A DNA stretch of 64,000 bases from the NCBI RefSeq assembly GCF_026262505.1, contig NC_067208.1:6085962-6149961 (forward strand). Direction: 5' to 3'. The DNA comes from Trichomonas vaginalis G3. Lineage: Eukaryota > Parabasalia > Trichomonadida > Trichomonadidae. The position numbers and the translations under genes are program-made. Positions 11,002-19,705 of the stretch are shown here, in pieces. The first letter of the stretch is position 1. The number at the start of each line of letters is the position of its first letter. The notes beneath the pieces are model-generated. The model was given only the letters and a program-made list of their open reading frames with translations, did no database searches and was not told the origin of the DNA.

Positions 11002-11076
11002 ATGCCAGAAGGATTTGACAAGGCAATTTACCTTATAGAGCTACCTGAGCCATCTGAAGTCAAGCTTGAAAAATAA
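11002..11076 (+). CDS. Element A: short ORF related to the B gene at 39,827
   Basis: Twenty-four codons read MPEGFDKAIYLIELPEP and stop shortly after. B has MLEGFDEAIYLIEI opening a longer region. It sits on the right side of the palindrome array and points away from it. It is either a short gene or the remains of the longer one. Confidence 0.35.
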   Translation: MPEGFDKAIYLIELPEPSEVKLEK

Positions 11077-11085
11077 ATGGTTCAT

Positions 11086-11907
11086 CTACTCTACTTGTTT
11101 GAAGTTGTCAAAATACTCTGTTATTTTTTCCTTTAACAATGGCAAATCTTCTTTGAAGGTAAGTATTGTACAACCTTTAATATCATAGTGTGTTTGAGGT
11201 AACGTATCTTGAACTATTTGTTTCACATCTTCATTTGGGGTCATTGAAATCGGTAAGTTTTCGCGATAGAACCAATTTCTGTCAGATTTGTAAATCTTAG
11301 CAAGGTCGTAAAAGCTTTTGTTGTTTCTTCTGACTAAATGCAACATAACCATATCTCTGTCTTCTTCATTTTCCATCTCTTCAGTATAAATCATATACTT
11401 ATAGTTCTTTTCCTTTCCTTTTGGTACCGAACGTGGTATTCTTTTCTGAAGGCTTTTGTCTTTTGCTTCAAGCTTGTTCTCTAGCTCTTTTCTAATTTCT
11501 GTATGTAAATCGTCAAGAAGTTTGTAAACATGCCATGCATAACGAGGAGAAGCCCATATTGCAACAGCATTTACTAAAAGTCTATGAACATACCAACCTC
11601 TTAAATTTATTGGCAAATTTTTACGATTTTCATGTGTTTTATGCAAGACCGAGAATTCTCGGTCTAGAGAAATTTCACTCAAAAGTTCTTGTGTGCTTTG
11701 GTTTCTGAACCAGTCGTCTGCGTGTTTAGTATCTGGTGCAAAACATGCTGTCAAAATACTTTGCATTTGGTACATATCGTCTTTGACCGAACGAATGAGA
11801 CGGAGTTGTTTGTTAAACTGAACCCACTCATATTCTTCATTTATAGCTTCATGGACTATAACTGTTGTTGTGTTCTCGGTTGTTGACATATCTGTCTTTA
11901 CATACAA
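11086..11907 (-). CDS. Element A: KilA-N domain protein
   Basis: 273 residues that look whole, starting MYVKTDMSTTENTT; the internal MSTTEN is another possible start. The middle shows the KilA-N pattern: KHADDWFRNQSTQELLSEI, then LRGWYVHRLLVNAVAIWASP and RYAWHVYKLLDDL. The C-terminal half is a separate globular part (KNYKYMIYTEEMENEEDR, GCTILTFKEDL). KilA-N is a DNA-binding module of large DNA viruses and phages, often of unknown role. The neighbour at 11,978 shares the leader MYVKT(D/E)M and the same type of domain, so the two are tandem relatives. They exist only in A and belong to the variable cassette. Upstream is the A/T start region AATATTTTTTTTATTTTG. Confidence 0.7.
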   Translation of the reverse strand: MYVKTDMSTTENTTTVIVHEAINEEYEWVQFNKQLRLIRSVKDDMYQMQSILTACFAPDTKHADDWFRNQSTQELLSEISLDREFSVLHKTHENRKNLPINLRGWYVHRLLVNAVAIWASPRYAWHVYKLLDDLHTEIRKELENKLEAKDKSLQKRIPRSVPKGKEKNYKYMIYTEEMENEEDRDMVMLHLVRRNNKSFYDLAKIYKSDRNWFYRENLPISMTPNEDVKQIVQDTLPQTHYDIKGCTILTFKEDLPLLKEKITEYFDNFKQVE

Positions 11908-11977
11908 AATAAAAAAAATATTTTATAAAAAACTAGCGTTATTTCCTGACTTTCACAAAAGACCAAAAATAAACGCT

Positions 11978-12607
11978 TTACATGTATTTTTCAGCAACTT
12001 CGTCAAATAATTTTATAGCTTTACCTATCTCATCTACTTCAAACGTTTCTTTACCTTTCGTGGGAGCACCATACATTTTCTCAAACTTTTCAAGTAGTTC
12101 TGTTTCAGCAGCTCTCATATCGTTAACGAACACAACCTTGACTCTATTGACTATACTGTCATATCTTAGAGTTATATTATATGTTCTTCCTATCTTATAT
12201 CTTTTTGTATTGAAGTCCTTCGGTTTCTGAACGATGTAAAGTAAGCCTTCACTGCAACGTTCAGTATCGAATGAACCATATGTTATGAAGTTATATCCAA
12301 CAACTGGGTCTAACCATAACAAAACTATTGGTATAAGACTTTTGTCTATAAGATATGCTGCAGTTCCATAGAATCTTACCGATATCATAAGCTCAGGATT
12401 TCTTGTCAAAATTTTCTGAGTAGAAGCATTTTTAACCCAGTCCTTTGCTTTCTTTCCAGATGGAGATAAAATGTCTGACAAAGAATATTTGTTGTATTTC
12501 TTTGAGTATCTTACGTTTAAATCACCTATTCTAACCATTTTGGTGTCATTGTCTATCTTTTTAACTGTTTCAAACTCAGTGTTTGTCATTTCTGTCTTTA
12601 CATACAA
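11978..12607 (-). CDS. Element A: KilA-N plus T5orf172 (GIY-YIG-like) protein
   Basis: 209 residues that look whole, starting MYVKTEMTNTEFETV. The N-terminal half is KilA-N-like: YSLSDILSPSGKKAKDWVKN, STQKIL, then LIPIVLLWLDPVVGYNF. The C-terminal half has the T5orf172 pattern: GLLYIVQKPKD, then YKIGRTYNI, then ETELLEKFEKMYG and KGKETFEV. T5orf172 is a member of the GIY-YIG nuclease superfamily commonly fused to KilA-N or Bro-N in viruses. That suggests a DNA-binding protein with possible nicking activity. It lies just downstream of the 86-bp array, which may hold its promoter. Confidence 0.7.
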   Translation of the reverse strand: MYVKTEMTNTEFETVKKIDNDTKMVRIGDLNVRYSKKYNKYSLSDILSPSGKKAKDWVKNASTQKILTRNPELMISVRFYGTAAYLIDKSLIPIVLLWLDPVVGYNFITYGSFDTERCSEGLLYIVQKPKDFNTKRYKIGRTYNITLRYDSIVNRVKVVFVNDMRAAETELLEKFEKMYGAPTKGKETFEVDEIGKAIKLFDEVAEKYM

Positions 12608-12667
12608 AATAAAAAATATTTTTTTAAAAAAACTAACTTTATTTTTTCTATCTTGTATAAAAGATAT

Positions 12668-13353
12668 GATTTCAGGGATTTTTTACGAAGTGCAAAAGTT
12701 CTCTTCGTAAAAAAATAACAGTTATATAATGAAATTTGGTCATTTTTTTACGATTTTCATGAGTTTTTTGACGAAGTGTCAAAGTTCTCTTCGTAAAAAA
12801 ATAACAGTTATATAATGAAATTTGGTCATTTTTTCACGATTTCAGGGATTTTTTTGACGAAGTGCAAAAGTTCTCTTCGTAAAAAAATAACAGTTATATA
12901 ATGAAATTTGGTCATTTTTTCACGATTTCAGGGATTTTTTTGACGAAGTGTCAAAGTTCTCTTCGTAAAAAAATAACAGTTATATAATGAAATTTGGTCA
13001 TTTTTTCACGATTTCAGGGATTTTTTTGACGAAGTGTCAAAGTTCTCTTCGTAAAAAAATAACAGTTATATAATGAAATTTGGTCATTTTTTCACGATTT
13101 CAGGGATTTTTTTGACGAAGTGTCAAAGTTCTCTTCGTAAAAAAATAACAGTTATATAATGAAATTTGGTCATTTTTTCACGATTTCAGGGATTTTTTTG
13201 ACGAAGTGTCAAAGTTCTCTTCGTAAAAAAATAACAGTTATATAATGAAATTTGGTCATTTTTTCACGATTTCAGGGATTTTTTTGACGAAGTGTCAAAG
13301 TTCTCTTCGTAAAAAAATAACAGTTATATAATGAAATTTGGTCATTTTTTTCA
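12668..13353 (+). repeat. 86-bp tandem array, about eight units
   Basis: The word GATTTCAGGGA recurs at 12,668, 12,838, 12,924, 13,010, 13,096, 13,182 and 13,268, and a variant unit lies near 12,752. The period is therefore 86 bp. Each unit holds a hairpin (ACGAAG ... CTTCGT), a TATATAAT box and a T-run. One more near-complete unit occurs at about 13,668-13,755, and two units in reverse lie in B at about 41,209-41,365. There are no variable spacers. The array lies upstream of the KilA-N/T5orf172 gene. Confidence 0.9.
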
Positions 13354-13355
13354 GC

Positions 13356-13982
13356 AAAAATATATTTTAGGTGAAGAGGTGAGATCTCACCTGTTTTTTC
13401 ACCTCTTTTTTCACCTCTTGAATTTTCATGAGGGTCACCAGGTCACTCGGTCACTCGGTCAACTAACATCTTTTTGAAAATGGTGACAACATGACATTTT
13501 GACAACAACACAGGAAATAAACTTCTTCGTATATGTTTTGTCATGATTTCATCGAAATGAGTGTAAATCAGACAAAAATATATTTTATGTTAGCATGTTA
13601 GATCTAACACGTTTTCTAACCACTTTTCTAACCTCTTTTCTCACCTCTTGAATTTTGTATAAAAGATATGATTTCAGGGATTTTTTTACGAAGTGTCAAA
13701 GTTCTCTTCGTCACTCATAACAGTTATATAATGAAATTTGGTCATTTTTTTCAGCAAAAATATATTTTATGTTAGCATGTTAGATCTAACACGTTTTCTA
13801 ACCTCCTTTCTAACATAACTATTTACAAGCGTTTTACATGGTATATGTTCCATATGTCATTTTACTCAGAATTTTATACAGAATTCAATAAAAATATATT
13901 TTATGTTAGCATGTTAGATCTAACACGTTTTCTAACCTCCTTTCTAACATAACTATTTACAAGCGTTTTACATGGTATATGT
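13356..13982 (+). repeat. Left block of hairpin-plus-word clusters in the mini-element
   Basis: Four copies of a module AAAAATATATTTT + palindrome centred on AGATCT + T-rich words occur, starting near 13,356, 13,577, 13,757 and 13,888. The first uses GGTGA/TCACC words. The second mixes both types. The last two use GTTA/TAAC words (TGTTAGATCTAACA). The last two are also a direct repeat of about 95 bp (13,757-13,852 and 13,888-13,982) that includes the final codons of the gene ending at 13,957. Confidence 0.75.
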
Positions 13983-14865
13983 TGCGATGGTTCATGACTT
14001 TAAACAGTTTTGTAGCTTCTATTTCTTCACGAAGGATATCAAAAGTTTTCACAATATTGAAAGTTTCTTTATATTTCTTCTTGACGTCAGATAGAAGGAA
14101 ATCGTCAGCAGTTGGATAGTTTTTGTTCAGAAATTCTAACATGTCCATTTTATCTTCTGCTGGTTTCTCTACTTCTTTCTTTAAGTCAGCATAGTCGTTT
14201 CTCATACGTTCTATCTCTTTGACGGAGTAGTTATATTTCCTCATTGCTGCTTTACATTTTGAACATTGTGGGTTCATTTTAGCATTGTACATTGAAATTT
14301 GACCTGCTAGAACAACTAAGGCGTCAATGGTTTTCTTTAAATCTGAAGCAGTTGGTTTTATTTGTTCGTTCCATACTTTACCTCTTCTATCTTTATCTCT
14401 TATCTGCCATACACATTTTGCAACTAACGAAACAAAGTTGTCGTAGGTCTTAAATTCTTCAGATTTATATATGTCAATGAAATATACCATATCGCAGTCT
14501 TTGTCCATGACTTTGTGGTTGCAATGAAATCCAAGAAACTCATAGTTAACCTTTCGTATGAACTTCTTTATTTCTACTGAGTCAGTTGCTTTGACTTCAA
14601 TTTCGTCGAATTCAGGAATAGTTAGTTTTTGTTGTTGGATTTCAGGCAATTTGGGCAAATGGTCGATGAGGTCCTCCATTTCATAAAGATACTGTTCATT
14701 TGTTTCATCTTTTGCAGTGCAATCTAAATCTCCTTGGAGAAGTTCTTGCTTTATCTTCTGGATTTCTGTTTCGAAAGTATATGAAGAAGGAATGAAGCTT
14801 TTCATCTCTACTAACATTGAAGTTGGGTTCATGACTAAAGAGTTTGGTGAAGTTGTTGCTAACAT
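13957..14865 (-). CDS. Mini-element gene, 302 aa, unknown function
   Basis: An uninterrupted frame starts MLATTSPNSLVMNP at 14,865, after an ATATTTTTTATTTTTATTG start region. It is mainly helical and charged. Features visible are EFLGFHCNHKVMDKDCDMVYF with His/Cys pairs, a CxxC in NPQCSKCKAAM, a coiled-coil stretch YSVKEIERMRNDYADLKKEV, and a C-terminal segment DDFLLSDVKKKYKETF ... HRNIYHVKRL. That last segment reads like a small winged-helix or primase-tail type domain, but the resemblance is weak. B has no counterpart. No known family is claimed. As the only gene between the inverted arms it is the candidate mover or replication protein of the mini-element. Confidence 0.6.
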   Translation of the reverse strand: MLATTSPNSLVMNPTSMLVEMKSFIPSSYTFETEIQKIKQELLQGDLDCTAKDETNEQYLYEMEDLIDHLPKLPEIQQQKLTIPEFDEIEVKATDSVEIKKFIRKVNYEFLGFHCNHKVMDKDCDMVYFIDIYKSEEFKTYDNFVSLVAKCVWQIRDKDRRGKVWNEQIKPTASDLKKTIDALVVLAGQISMYNAKMNPQCSKCKAAMRKYNYSVKEIERMRNDYADLKKEVEKPAEDKMDMLEFLNKNYPTADDFLLSDVKKKYKETFNIVKTFDILREEIEATKLFKVMNHRNIYHVKRL

Positions 14866-14944
14866 GTTCTTACAATAAAAATAAAAAATATTTTTTTAAA
14901 AAAACTAACTCACTTTTTCTATCTTAAGGAAATTCATGAAAATT

Positions 14945-15417
14945 CAACGAGTGAAAAAACAGGTGAAAAAACAGGTGAGATCTAACCTCTTCACCTAAAA
15001 TATATTTTTGCCGAATTCAGAACAAAACTCAAGAGTTTTGGTTGAAAAAACAGGTGGAGCCAAAAGTGGCTCGACCTCAAAACAAGCATTTTGTGAAGAA
15101 TATAGCAACCGGAAGAAAACCGGCGGTTGCTTTTTATACAAAATTCAAGAGGGTGAGAAAAGAGGTGAGAAAACAGGTGAGATCTCACCTCTTCACCTAA
15201 AATATATTTTTGGTTCATTTACACTCGTTACGATGAAGAAGTCTTGACATTTTCCCGACTGTTGTCAAAATGTCATGTTGTCACCATTTTCAAAAAGATG
15301 TTAGTTGACCGAGGGACCGAGGGACCCCCTCATTTCTACCCTCATGAAAATTCAAGAGGGTGAAAAAAGAGGTGAAAAAAGAGGTGAGATCTCACCACTT
15401 CACCTAAAATATATTTT
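14945..15417 (-). repeat. Right block of hairpin-plus-word clusters in the mini-element
   Basis: Three inverted copies of the left module end near 15,010, 15,212 and 15,417, each closing with CACCTAAAATATATTTTT. The first has the mixed core GGTGAGATCTAACC; the others have GGTGAGATCTCACC. Repeated AGGTGA words precede each core. Confidence 0.75.
15023..15135 (+). ncRNA. Candidate small structured RNA: three hairpins ending in a T-tract
   Basis: Three stems follow each other: CAAAACTC/GAGTTTTG (15,023-15,040, two-base loop), GAGCC/GGCTC (15,057-15,072) and GCAACCG/CGGTTGC (15,105-15,130). The third is immediately followed by TTTTT, like an intrinsic or Pol III terminator. This G+C-richer patch is not coding in any convincing frame. 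It lies inside the right arm block of the mini-element. It could instead be a DNA-level structure such as an origin or transposase site. Confidence 0.3.
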
Positions 15418-16278
15418 TCAATACTTTTTCAGCACTTTTCCGTAGTTGTATATGAAAGACAATTCGAGATAAAAGTCATAGTACAATGGTATTATATGTT
15501 GCACACCATTTGTTGTGAACCAAACTTGAAAGTCAGAGAAACTGTTACTAGGTGGTTCGTAGAATTTAGAAGCAATGTCATAAAAGTCCTTACCGATACA
15601 TAGAAAACTATTGTTGCTTGAACTGAAACTTGCATGGCACATAACATTTTGAGGGTCAAACACGTTTCTATAAACTGTCAAATCTGCTGGTGGAAGTATA
15701 AATTTAAATGGACCATCTGGTGGTAATGGTTCGTTCTGGTTTAGTAACCGAAGAAATTGTGCCCAAGAACGTTTGTCTACTTTCCAAAATAAAAACTCTG
15801 TATCTCTTGGAGGGTTAATTTCAATCTTTTGAAATGAAACGGTGGAGTTCATCTTGTCATATTCTAGTTTCAGATAGTATGTTCCATTTAGTAAAGAGTC
15901 GTATTTTTCTTGAAATTCCCAATAGTATTTGTTCATTTGAGTTTGAAAGTCATTTAGAGTTTTCTCAAGACTTTCGTCTGAACGAACTGTAAAGATTCTC
16001 ATTTCATCAAATTTGTCTATTAGACCATCAGAACCTTTATACTGCCCATGAAAATATACTGCGAACATAAACGCGTTAGTTCTATTTGAAAACAAAACTC
16101 TTCTAAATCCTATTGCCTTTGCATCTGAAGGACTTTGAAGCCAACGAACTGGATAGTCAAACCTGTATGCTCGGGATGAAATTTCTTCATCTGAAATAGT
16201 CCTACCAGCATTTGTATAGATATAGTCTAACGGTTTTGTATCTGCTACTTTTGTTCTTTGTTTTTCAACCTGAAGCAT
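15418..16278 (-). CDS. Element A: second copy of a conserved structural-type protein (286 aa)
   Basis: An uninterrupted frame starts MLQVEKQRTKVADTKPLD at 16,278 after a TATTTTTACATATATTAA start region. It is a clear paralogue of the gene at 21,922: both have TKPLD, YRFDYP(L/V)RWL, KAIGFRR, HASFS, NSFLC, EPPS, SDFQVWFTT and FYLELSFIYNY. Overall they look moderately diverged, with the C-terminal third best kept. No known domain is recognised. The length and beta-rich pattern would suit a virion surface protein, which is inference. B has only one copy, at 31,216. Confidence 0.65.
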   Translation of the reverse strand: MLQVEKQRTKVADTKPLDYIYTNAGRTISDEEISSRAYRFDYPVRWLQSPSDAKAIGFRRVLFSNRTNAFMFAVYFHGQYKGSDGLIDKFDEMRIFTVRSDESLEKTLNDFQTQMNKYYWEFQEKYDSLLNGTYYLKLEYDKMNSTVSFQKIEINPPRDTEFLFWKVDKRSWAQFLRLLNQNEPLPPDGPFKFILPPADLTVYRNVFDPQNVMCHASFSSSNNSFLCIGKDFYDIASKFYEPPSNSFSDFQVWFTTNGVQHIIPLYYDFYLELSFIYNYGKVLKKY

Positions 16279-16332
16279 TTAATATATGTAAAAATATATG
16301 GTTTAAAAAACGTTTTTACTTCATGCAATTTT

Positions 16333-18483
16333 TTACTTCATGCAATGTTTTATTTCTGTGCCGTCTTCAAGTATGCCCCAGTACTTACGCTTGGAGAGGA
16401 CATGAACTTCGGAAAATACCTTATCTAGCTTAAAACAGCCCATCTTTTCACCGACCATTCCCATTTCAATGAGTTTGTTGTATCCTTCTTCGTTCGTCAT
16501 GAGTGCGTCAATGTTCTCATAGTAAACCTTCACTTTGGATTTGACTTCGGAGAAGAATTTGTTGTAGTTGTCAAGGACTGCCTTTGCGAACTGAGGGTAA
16601 GACCAATGTTCGACAATAGGTTTTAATGTGGTTACTAAGCCATTTTGACCTTGAGTGAATTCGTACTTCAAAACAAAAGGAGAAAACCTTTCAACAAAGT
16701 TGTCGACCTTCTCATAATGTTTACTCTTCATCTCTTGAGGTTTCTTAATGGAATATCCCCATGTCGAATTCATAAGCAATTTGAGTGTCATTGCAAGTTT
16801 GGGGTTTGAAGCTTTCCTAATATCATACAGTTGTTGTATGACTTTTCCAACTGTATAGTTCCTTCCAGGAACTCACCATCTTCGTTTGGAATTCCAGTCG
16901 GAATATATTGGACAAACCTCATGTACGCAGCGTTAAGGTCGACATAGTATATCTTTTCGTTTGAGTCGAACTTGTCGCAACCAATTGGTCCAGTTTGTGG
17001 AAATTCAAGTGAGTCTCTTATCTTCTGAGAAACTTCTCCTGTTATCTCATAAACATCGTCGAAGCAACCTGTTTCATATAAAACCTTCTGACCTAACTCA
17101 GATGCTCTCCAATACAATTTGACGTCAATTGGATGTCTCAATGGAAGTTTGTTTATAGCATCTTGAAGTTCTTGCAACCTCATTGGAAGTTCTTCTGGTT
17201 CAGGTTGGTATCCGAACAATCCAACCCTTGTGGAATTGTGTACTTCTTTTGTACTAGAACTTTGTCTGGAACAACTTTTGGTCTTGCTAACAATGAAAAG
17301 TTTGTTTCGTCTTTTGGTACAAAAGTTTCTGTCAGCTTGTCATCTGGAATTGGTTCCAACAAACCTTTCTCGAAAAGAATGTTTACAGCTCTGACAATGT
17401 TGCACTTGCCTTTTCCGAACAATGGGTTTGTAAGACTTTCGTTCAACATGAAGTGGTTGTGGACAATTACAATCTTCAACCATGGTAAGTCTTTGTCAAC
17501 AACATAGTCGTCATGTGAAGAACCTTTAGCTGTAGGTATGTTGACTCGGATATTGACATTTGCCAACGGTGCAATTTTTGCCAATTGACCTCTGAGAATG
17601 TACCTTGTCTTCACACATGACTCAAGATACTTCATTTTCTCATCTGTAACAAGACCAGAGTTCCTGAGACATGTAAGAATGCAAGGTTCATTGACAATTG
17701 TTTCAATTGAATTGTAAATTCCATACCTTGTCAAGTCAATGTCAGACTTATTTCTGAAGGGGAAGTATCCAGCATGTTGTCTGACTGCTTGAGGGTTAGG
17801 TTGGTACCATTCGAACTTGACACTTGCAATTCCTTCAATTGCATTCAAAATGTCTGAGTCGGAGTCAACCATTTGTTCTCTCTTTGTAGTCTTGAAAGCG
17901 TCAAGAAGCATTGCAGCTGTTGTGACATTGCCATGTGCATAGTAAATGTGACCATCCAAATCTGTTATGGTCAATCTGAGATTGTGTCCTTTCTTATTTC
18001 CGTCTTGTATGGCAGCAAGTACACCCATGAAGCCTTCTTTGTTCTTTCCTTCGTCAAAGTTTACTGTAAAGGTTCGACCAGATGTAATTTGACTTCTAAC
18101 TTCACGGTACTTCTCATATGCATATCTTGTTCTTTCCATGGGAGCATGACCATCCTCTGCACTACCTTTTTTCCTTCTCAAAGGATGCAATTGTTCGTCA
18201 TGTTTCCAGTAGAATCTGGCAAAGCCGTCGTGTCCTTCAACTTGAGGTTCACTAACATCGAAAGGCATGTCCATAAGACGTTCTTCTTCTAACCTCTCTA
18301 GTCTGTTTGGATAATTTGCACGTGCTGTTTCCAAATCCATTTCGTAGCGAAGACCAGACAATTTGTCATAGACTTTTATGGGTCTTCCTTTCTTATATTT
18401 AAACTTCTTCGAAACTCTCCAACCATATCTTTGCAACTCTGCTTTTATTTTAGCAGATTTCTATCCATTCTATATGGGGGCAT
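16333..18483 (-). CDS. Element A: DNA polymerase B region (protein-primed type)
   Basis: The region starts at the ATG at 18,483, right after ATTTTTATAAAA. Recognisable polymerase B signatures include IYYVDLNAAYM (motif A position), LKLLMNSTWGYSIKK (motif B) and VYYENIDALMTN (motif C position). Upstream are the LTCLRNSGL and HNHFMLNESLTNPLF stretches and a basic N-terminal part (KGRPIKVYDKLSGLRYEM). Polinton polymerases of this family replicate the element with a protein primer. B counterpart: 35,274-37,424. The region is broken. Neighbours are the small acidic gene and the integrase pair. Confidence 0.85.
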
Positions 18484-18512
18484 TTTTATAAAAATAAAAA
18501 AATATTTTTTCT

Positions 18513-19095
18513 TTACTTTACATAACCGCCTGCTGCCATAAGTCTTTGACGCCAACCCATACCAGCTAATGAAGGTTGACTTGGTTTAGTTTCCAAACTA
18601 AACTTTGGTTTTGGTTTATCTTCAGTTTTTGGTTTTTCTTCTTCTATCGGTTTTTCGTCACTTTTCGGTTTCTCTGACTTTACTTCACTTGCAGGAACAG
18701 TTGTGTCGTCAACATCTTCATAAATATCATATGCCATTTGTTTTTGTTTTCCTTTCAACTTTTTGTGTTTGTTGTAAAGTTTAGAATATTTCGACTCTAA
18801 GTCAATGAGATGTTCTATAATGAACTGTTGGTCAGTGAAGTAAACTTTTCCATCTTTGTCTCGAAGCTCCTTCAGACTTCAATATTTTATTTGTGAGAGT
18901 CTGTTTCTTTTTTGAGATACTAGCCGTTCCATTTTTATGAAAAGTGACTTTGTAGTTAGGGTTTGTATTTCCAGACCTGGCACTTTCTATTATTGAATTT
19001 TTCTCTTCATCTGTAAGTTCTTTGACGGGTTTTGACAATGGTTCTGAACTTTTTGTTTGTGGTGTCAAATCTACCGTTTCAACTTCTTCGGTCAT
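18513..19095 (-). CDS. Element A: acidic/Lys/Pro-rich small protein region
   Basis: It starts MTEEVETVDLTPQTKSSEP at 19,095 after TTTTTTACTGAGATGAA. A short globular part (NPNYKVTFHKNG) is followed by a helical stretch and a low-complexity tract of E, K and P (KPIEEEKPKTEDKPKPKF). It ends MGWRQRLMAAGGYVK. B has it at 34,661-35,242. The place just upstream of the polymerase and the charged composition would suit a terminal or DNA-binding protein, but this is speculation. Broken. Confidence 0.5.
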
Positions 19096-19101
19096 TTCAT
19101 C

Positions 19102-19267
19102 TCAGTAAAAAATTTTAGTTTGGTTTGTTTTCAACTGGTTGTTGAGGTTTTTTAAGTCGGTCTAAAACTTCCTGAGGTATAGGAAGAACTTGACAAACAC
19201 GTTGTGTAACTGCTGGAAGTCGACAAATCCATCTTGAACCCATTTGTCTCAATGCTGTATTGTTCAT
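19102..19267 (-). CDS. Element A: very small gene region (about 54 aa in B)
   Basis: It starts MNNTALRQMGSRWICRLP at 19,267 after TTTTTTACTGAGATGAA. In B the frame is open for 54 codons (34,490-34,654). It has two cysteines and a short helical end (VLDRLKNLNNQL). Its stop codon lies inside the start motif of the next gene (TACTGAGATGAAATG), showing how tightly the genes are packed. Confidence 0.45.
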
Positions 19268-19286
19268 TTCATCTCAGTAAAAAACT

Positions 19287-19688
19287 TTACATTCCCCACG
19301 TTTGAGGTGGTTGAGGTTGGTTATTGTTTACCCACTGTTGTGCATGGTTATATCCTCTGTTAAAGAATCTTTCACCTTGGTCCATATAGTGTCCTGCTTG
19401 GTTATAGTAGTCATTTGCTTTGTTATAATAGTTTCCTGCTTGTCTTCCTACATTGTCCATCCATCCTTGAACTTTTCCTCTTGTTTCAGGATTTGGAATA
19501 AGATTTGTTGCATCTCGTGCTACATCCCAACCTTTCTGTACAGTTTGTATAATAGGTTGTGCTTTCTCTTTAAGTATACCTAATGTACTCAAAATCTTCC
19601 TTCCAACTCCAAATACACCTCTGGCTATTGTTCCCACTGCGGGTAAAAATCTGGATGCAACTCCTGCTAACGCGCCAAATAAACCCAT
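19287..19688 (-). CDS. Element A: amphipathic/Gly-rich small protein (133 aa)
   Basis: It starts MGLFGALAGVASRFLPAVG and continues with an amphipathic, membrane-active-looking stretch (GRKILSTLGILKEKAQPI). The C-terminal half is rich in N, Q and Y (NYYNKANDYYNQAGHY). It looks whole. The beginning recalls lytic or minor capsid proteins such as adenovirus pVI in general character only. A second protein of this style (22,775) is in the same element. B counterpart: 34,070-34,470. It faces the integrase gene across 17 bases. Confidence 0.55.
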   Translation of the reverse strand: MGLFGALAGVASRFLPAVGTIARGVFGVGRKILSTLGILKEKAQPIIQTVQKGWDVARDATNLIPNPETRGKVQGWMDNVGRQAGNYYNKANDYYNQAGHYMDQGERFFNRGYNHAQQWVNNNQPQPPQTWGM

Positions 19689-19705
19689 TTCTTATGGGTT
19701 AAAAA
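19689..19705. promoter_or_regulatory. 17-bp bidirectional start region of the integrase
   Basis: The ATGs at 19,688 (minus) and 19,706 (plus) are separated by TCTTATGGGTTAAAAA-type sequence. The minus strand reads ATTTTTTAACCCATAAGAAATG, the T-run start motif. B keeps it at 34,054-34,069. Confidence 0.55.

Larger units (their letters stand above)
13356..15417. mobile_element. Nested mini-element of about 2 kb inside element A
   Basis: Both ends read AAAAATATATTTTAGGTGAAG inwards, followed by GGTGAGATCTCACC and repeated TCACC words, then CTTGAATTTTCATGAGGGT. Inside these arms are inverted copies of the Polinton's own subterminal sequence: 13,433-13,560 in the left-end orientation and 15,228-15,330 in the right-end orientation, including the GGTCACTC/GACCGAGG words. 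One long gene (13,957-14,865) and a hairpin cluster lie between. The right end abuts the stop codon of the gene at 15,418. No clear target duplication is visible. It could be a nonautonomous rider on Polintons or a recombination cassette. Confidence 0.5.

Noticed and set aside
10635-11076. Long open frames rich in FFPV and CRKE across the palindrome array
   Set aside because: Several overlapping frames on both strands are open only because of the repeat sequence; the peptides are low complexity and the array differs in unit order between A and B.
12668-13353. CRISPR-like regular spacing of the 86-bp repeats
   Set aside because: The units are contiguous near-identical copies with no unique spacers, and no Cas-type gene is present; it is an ordinary tandem array in a eukaryotic element.
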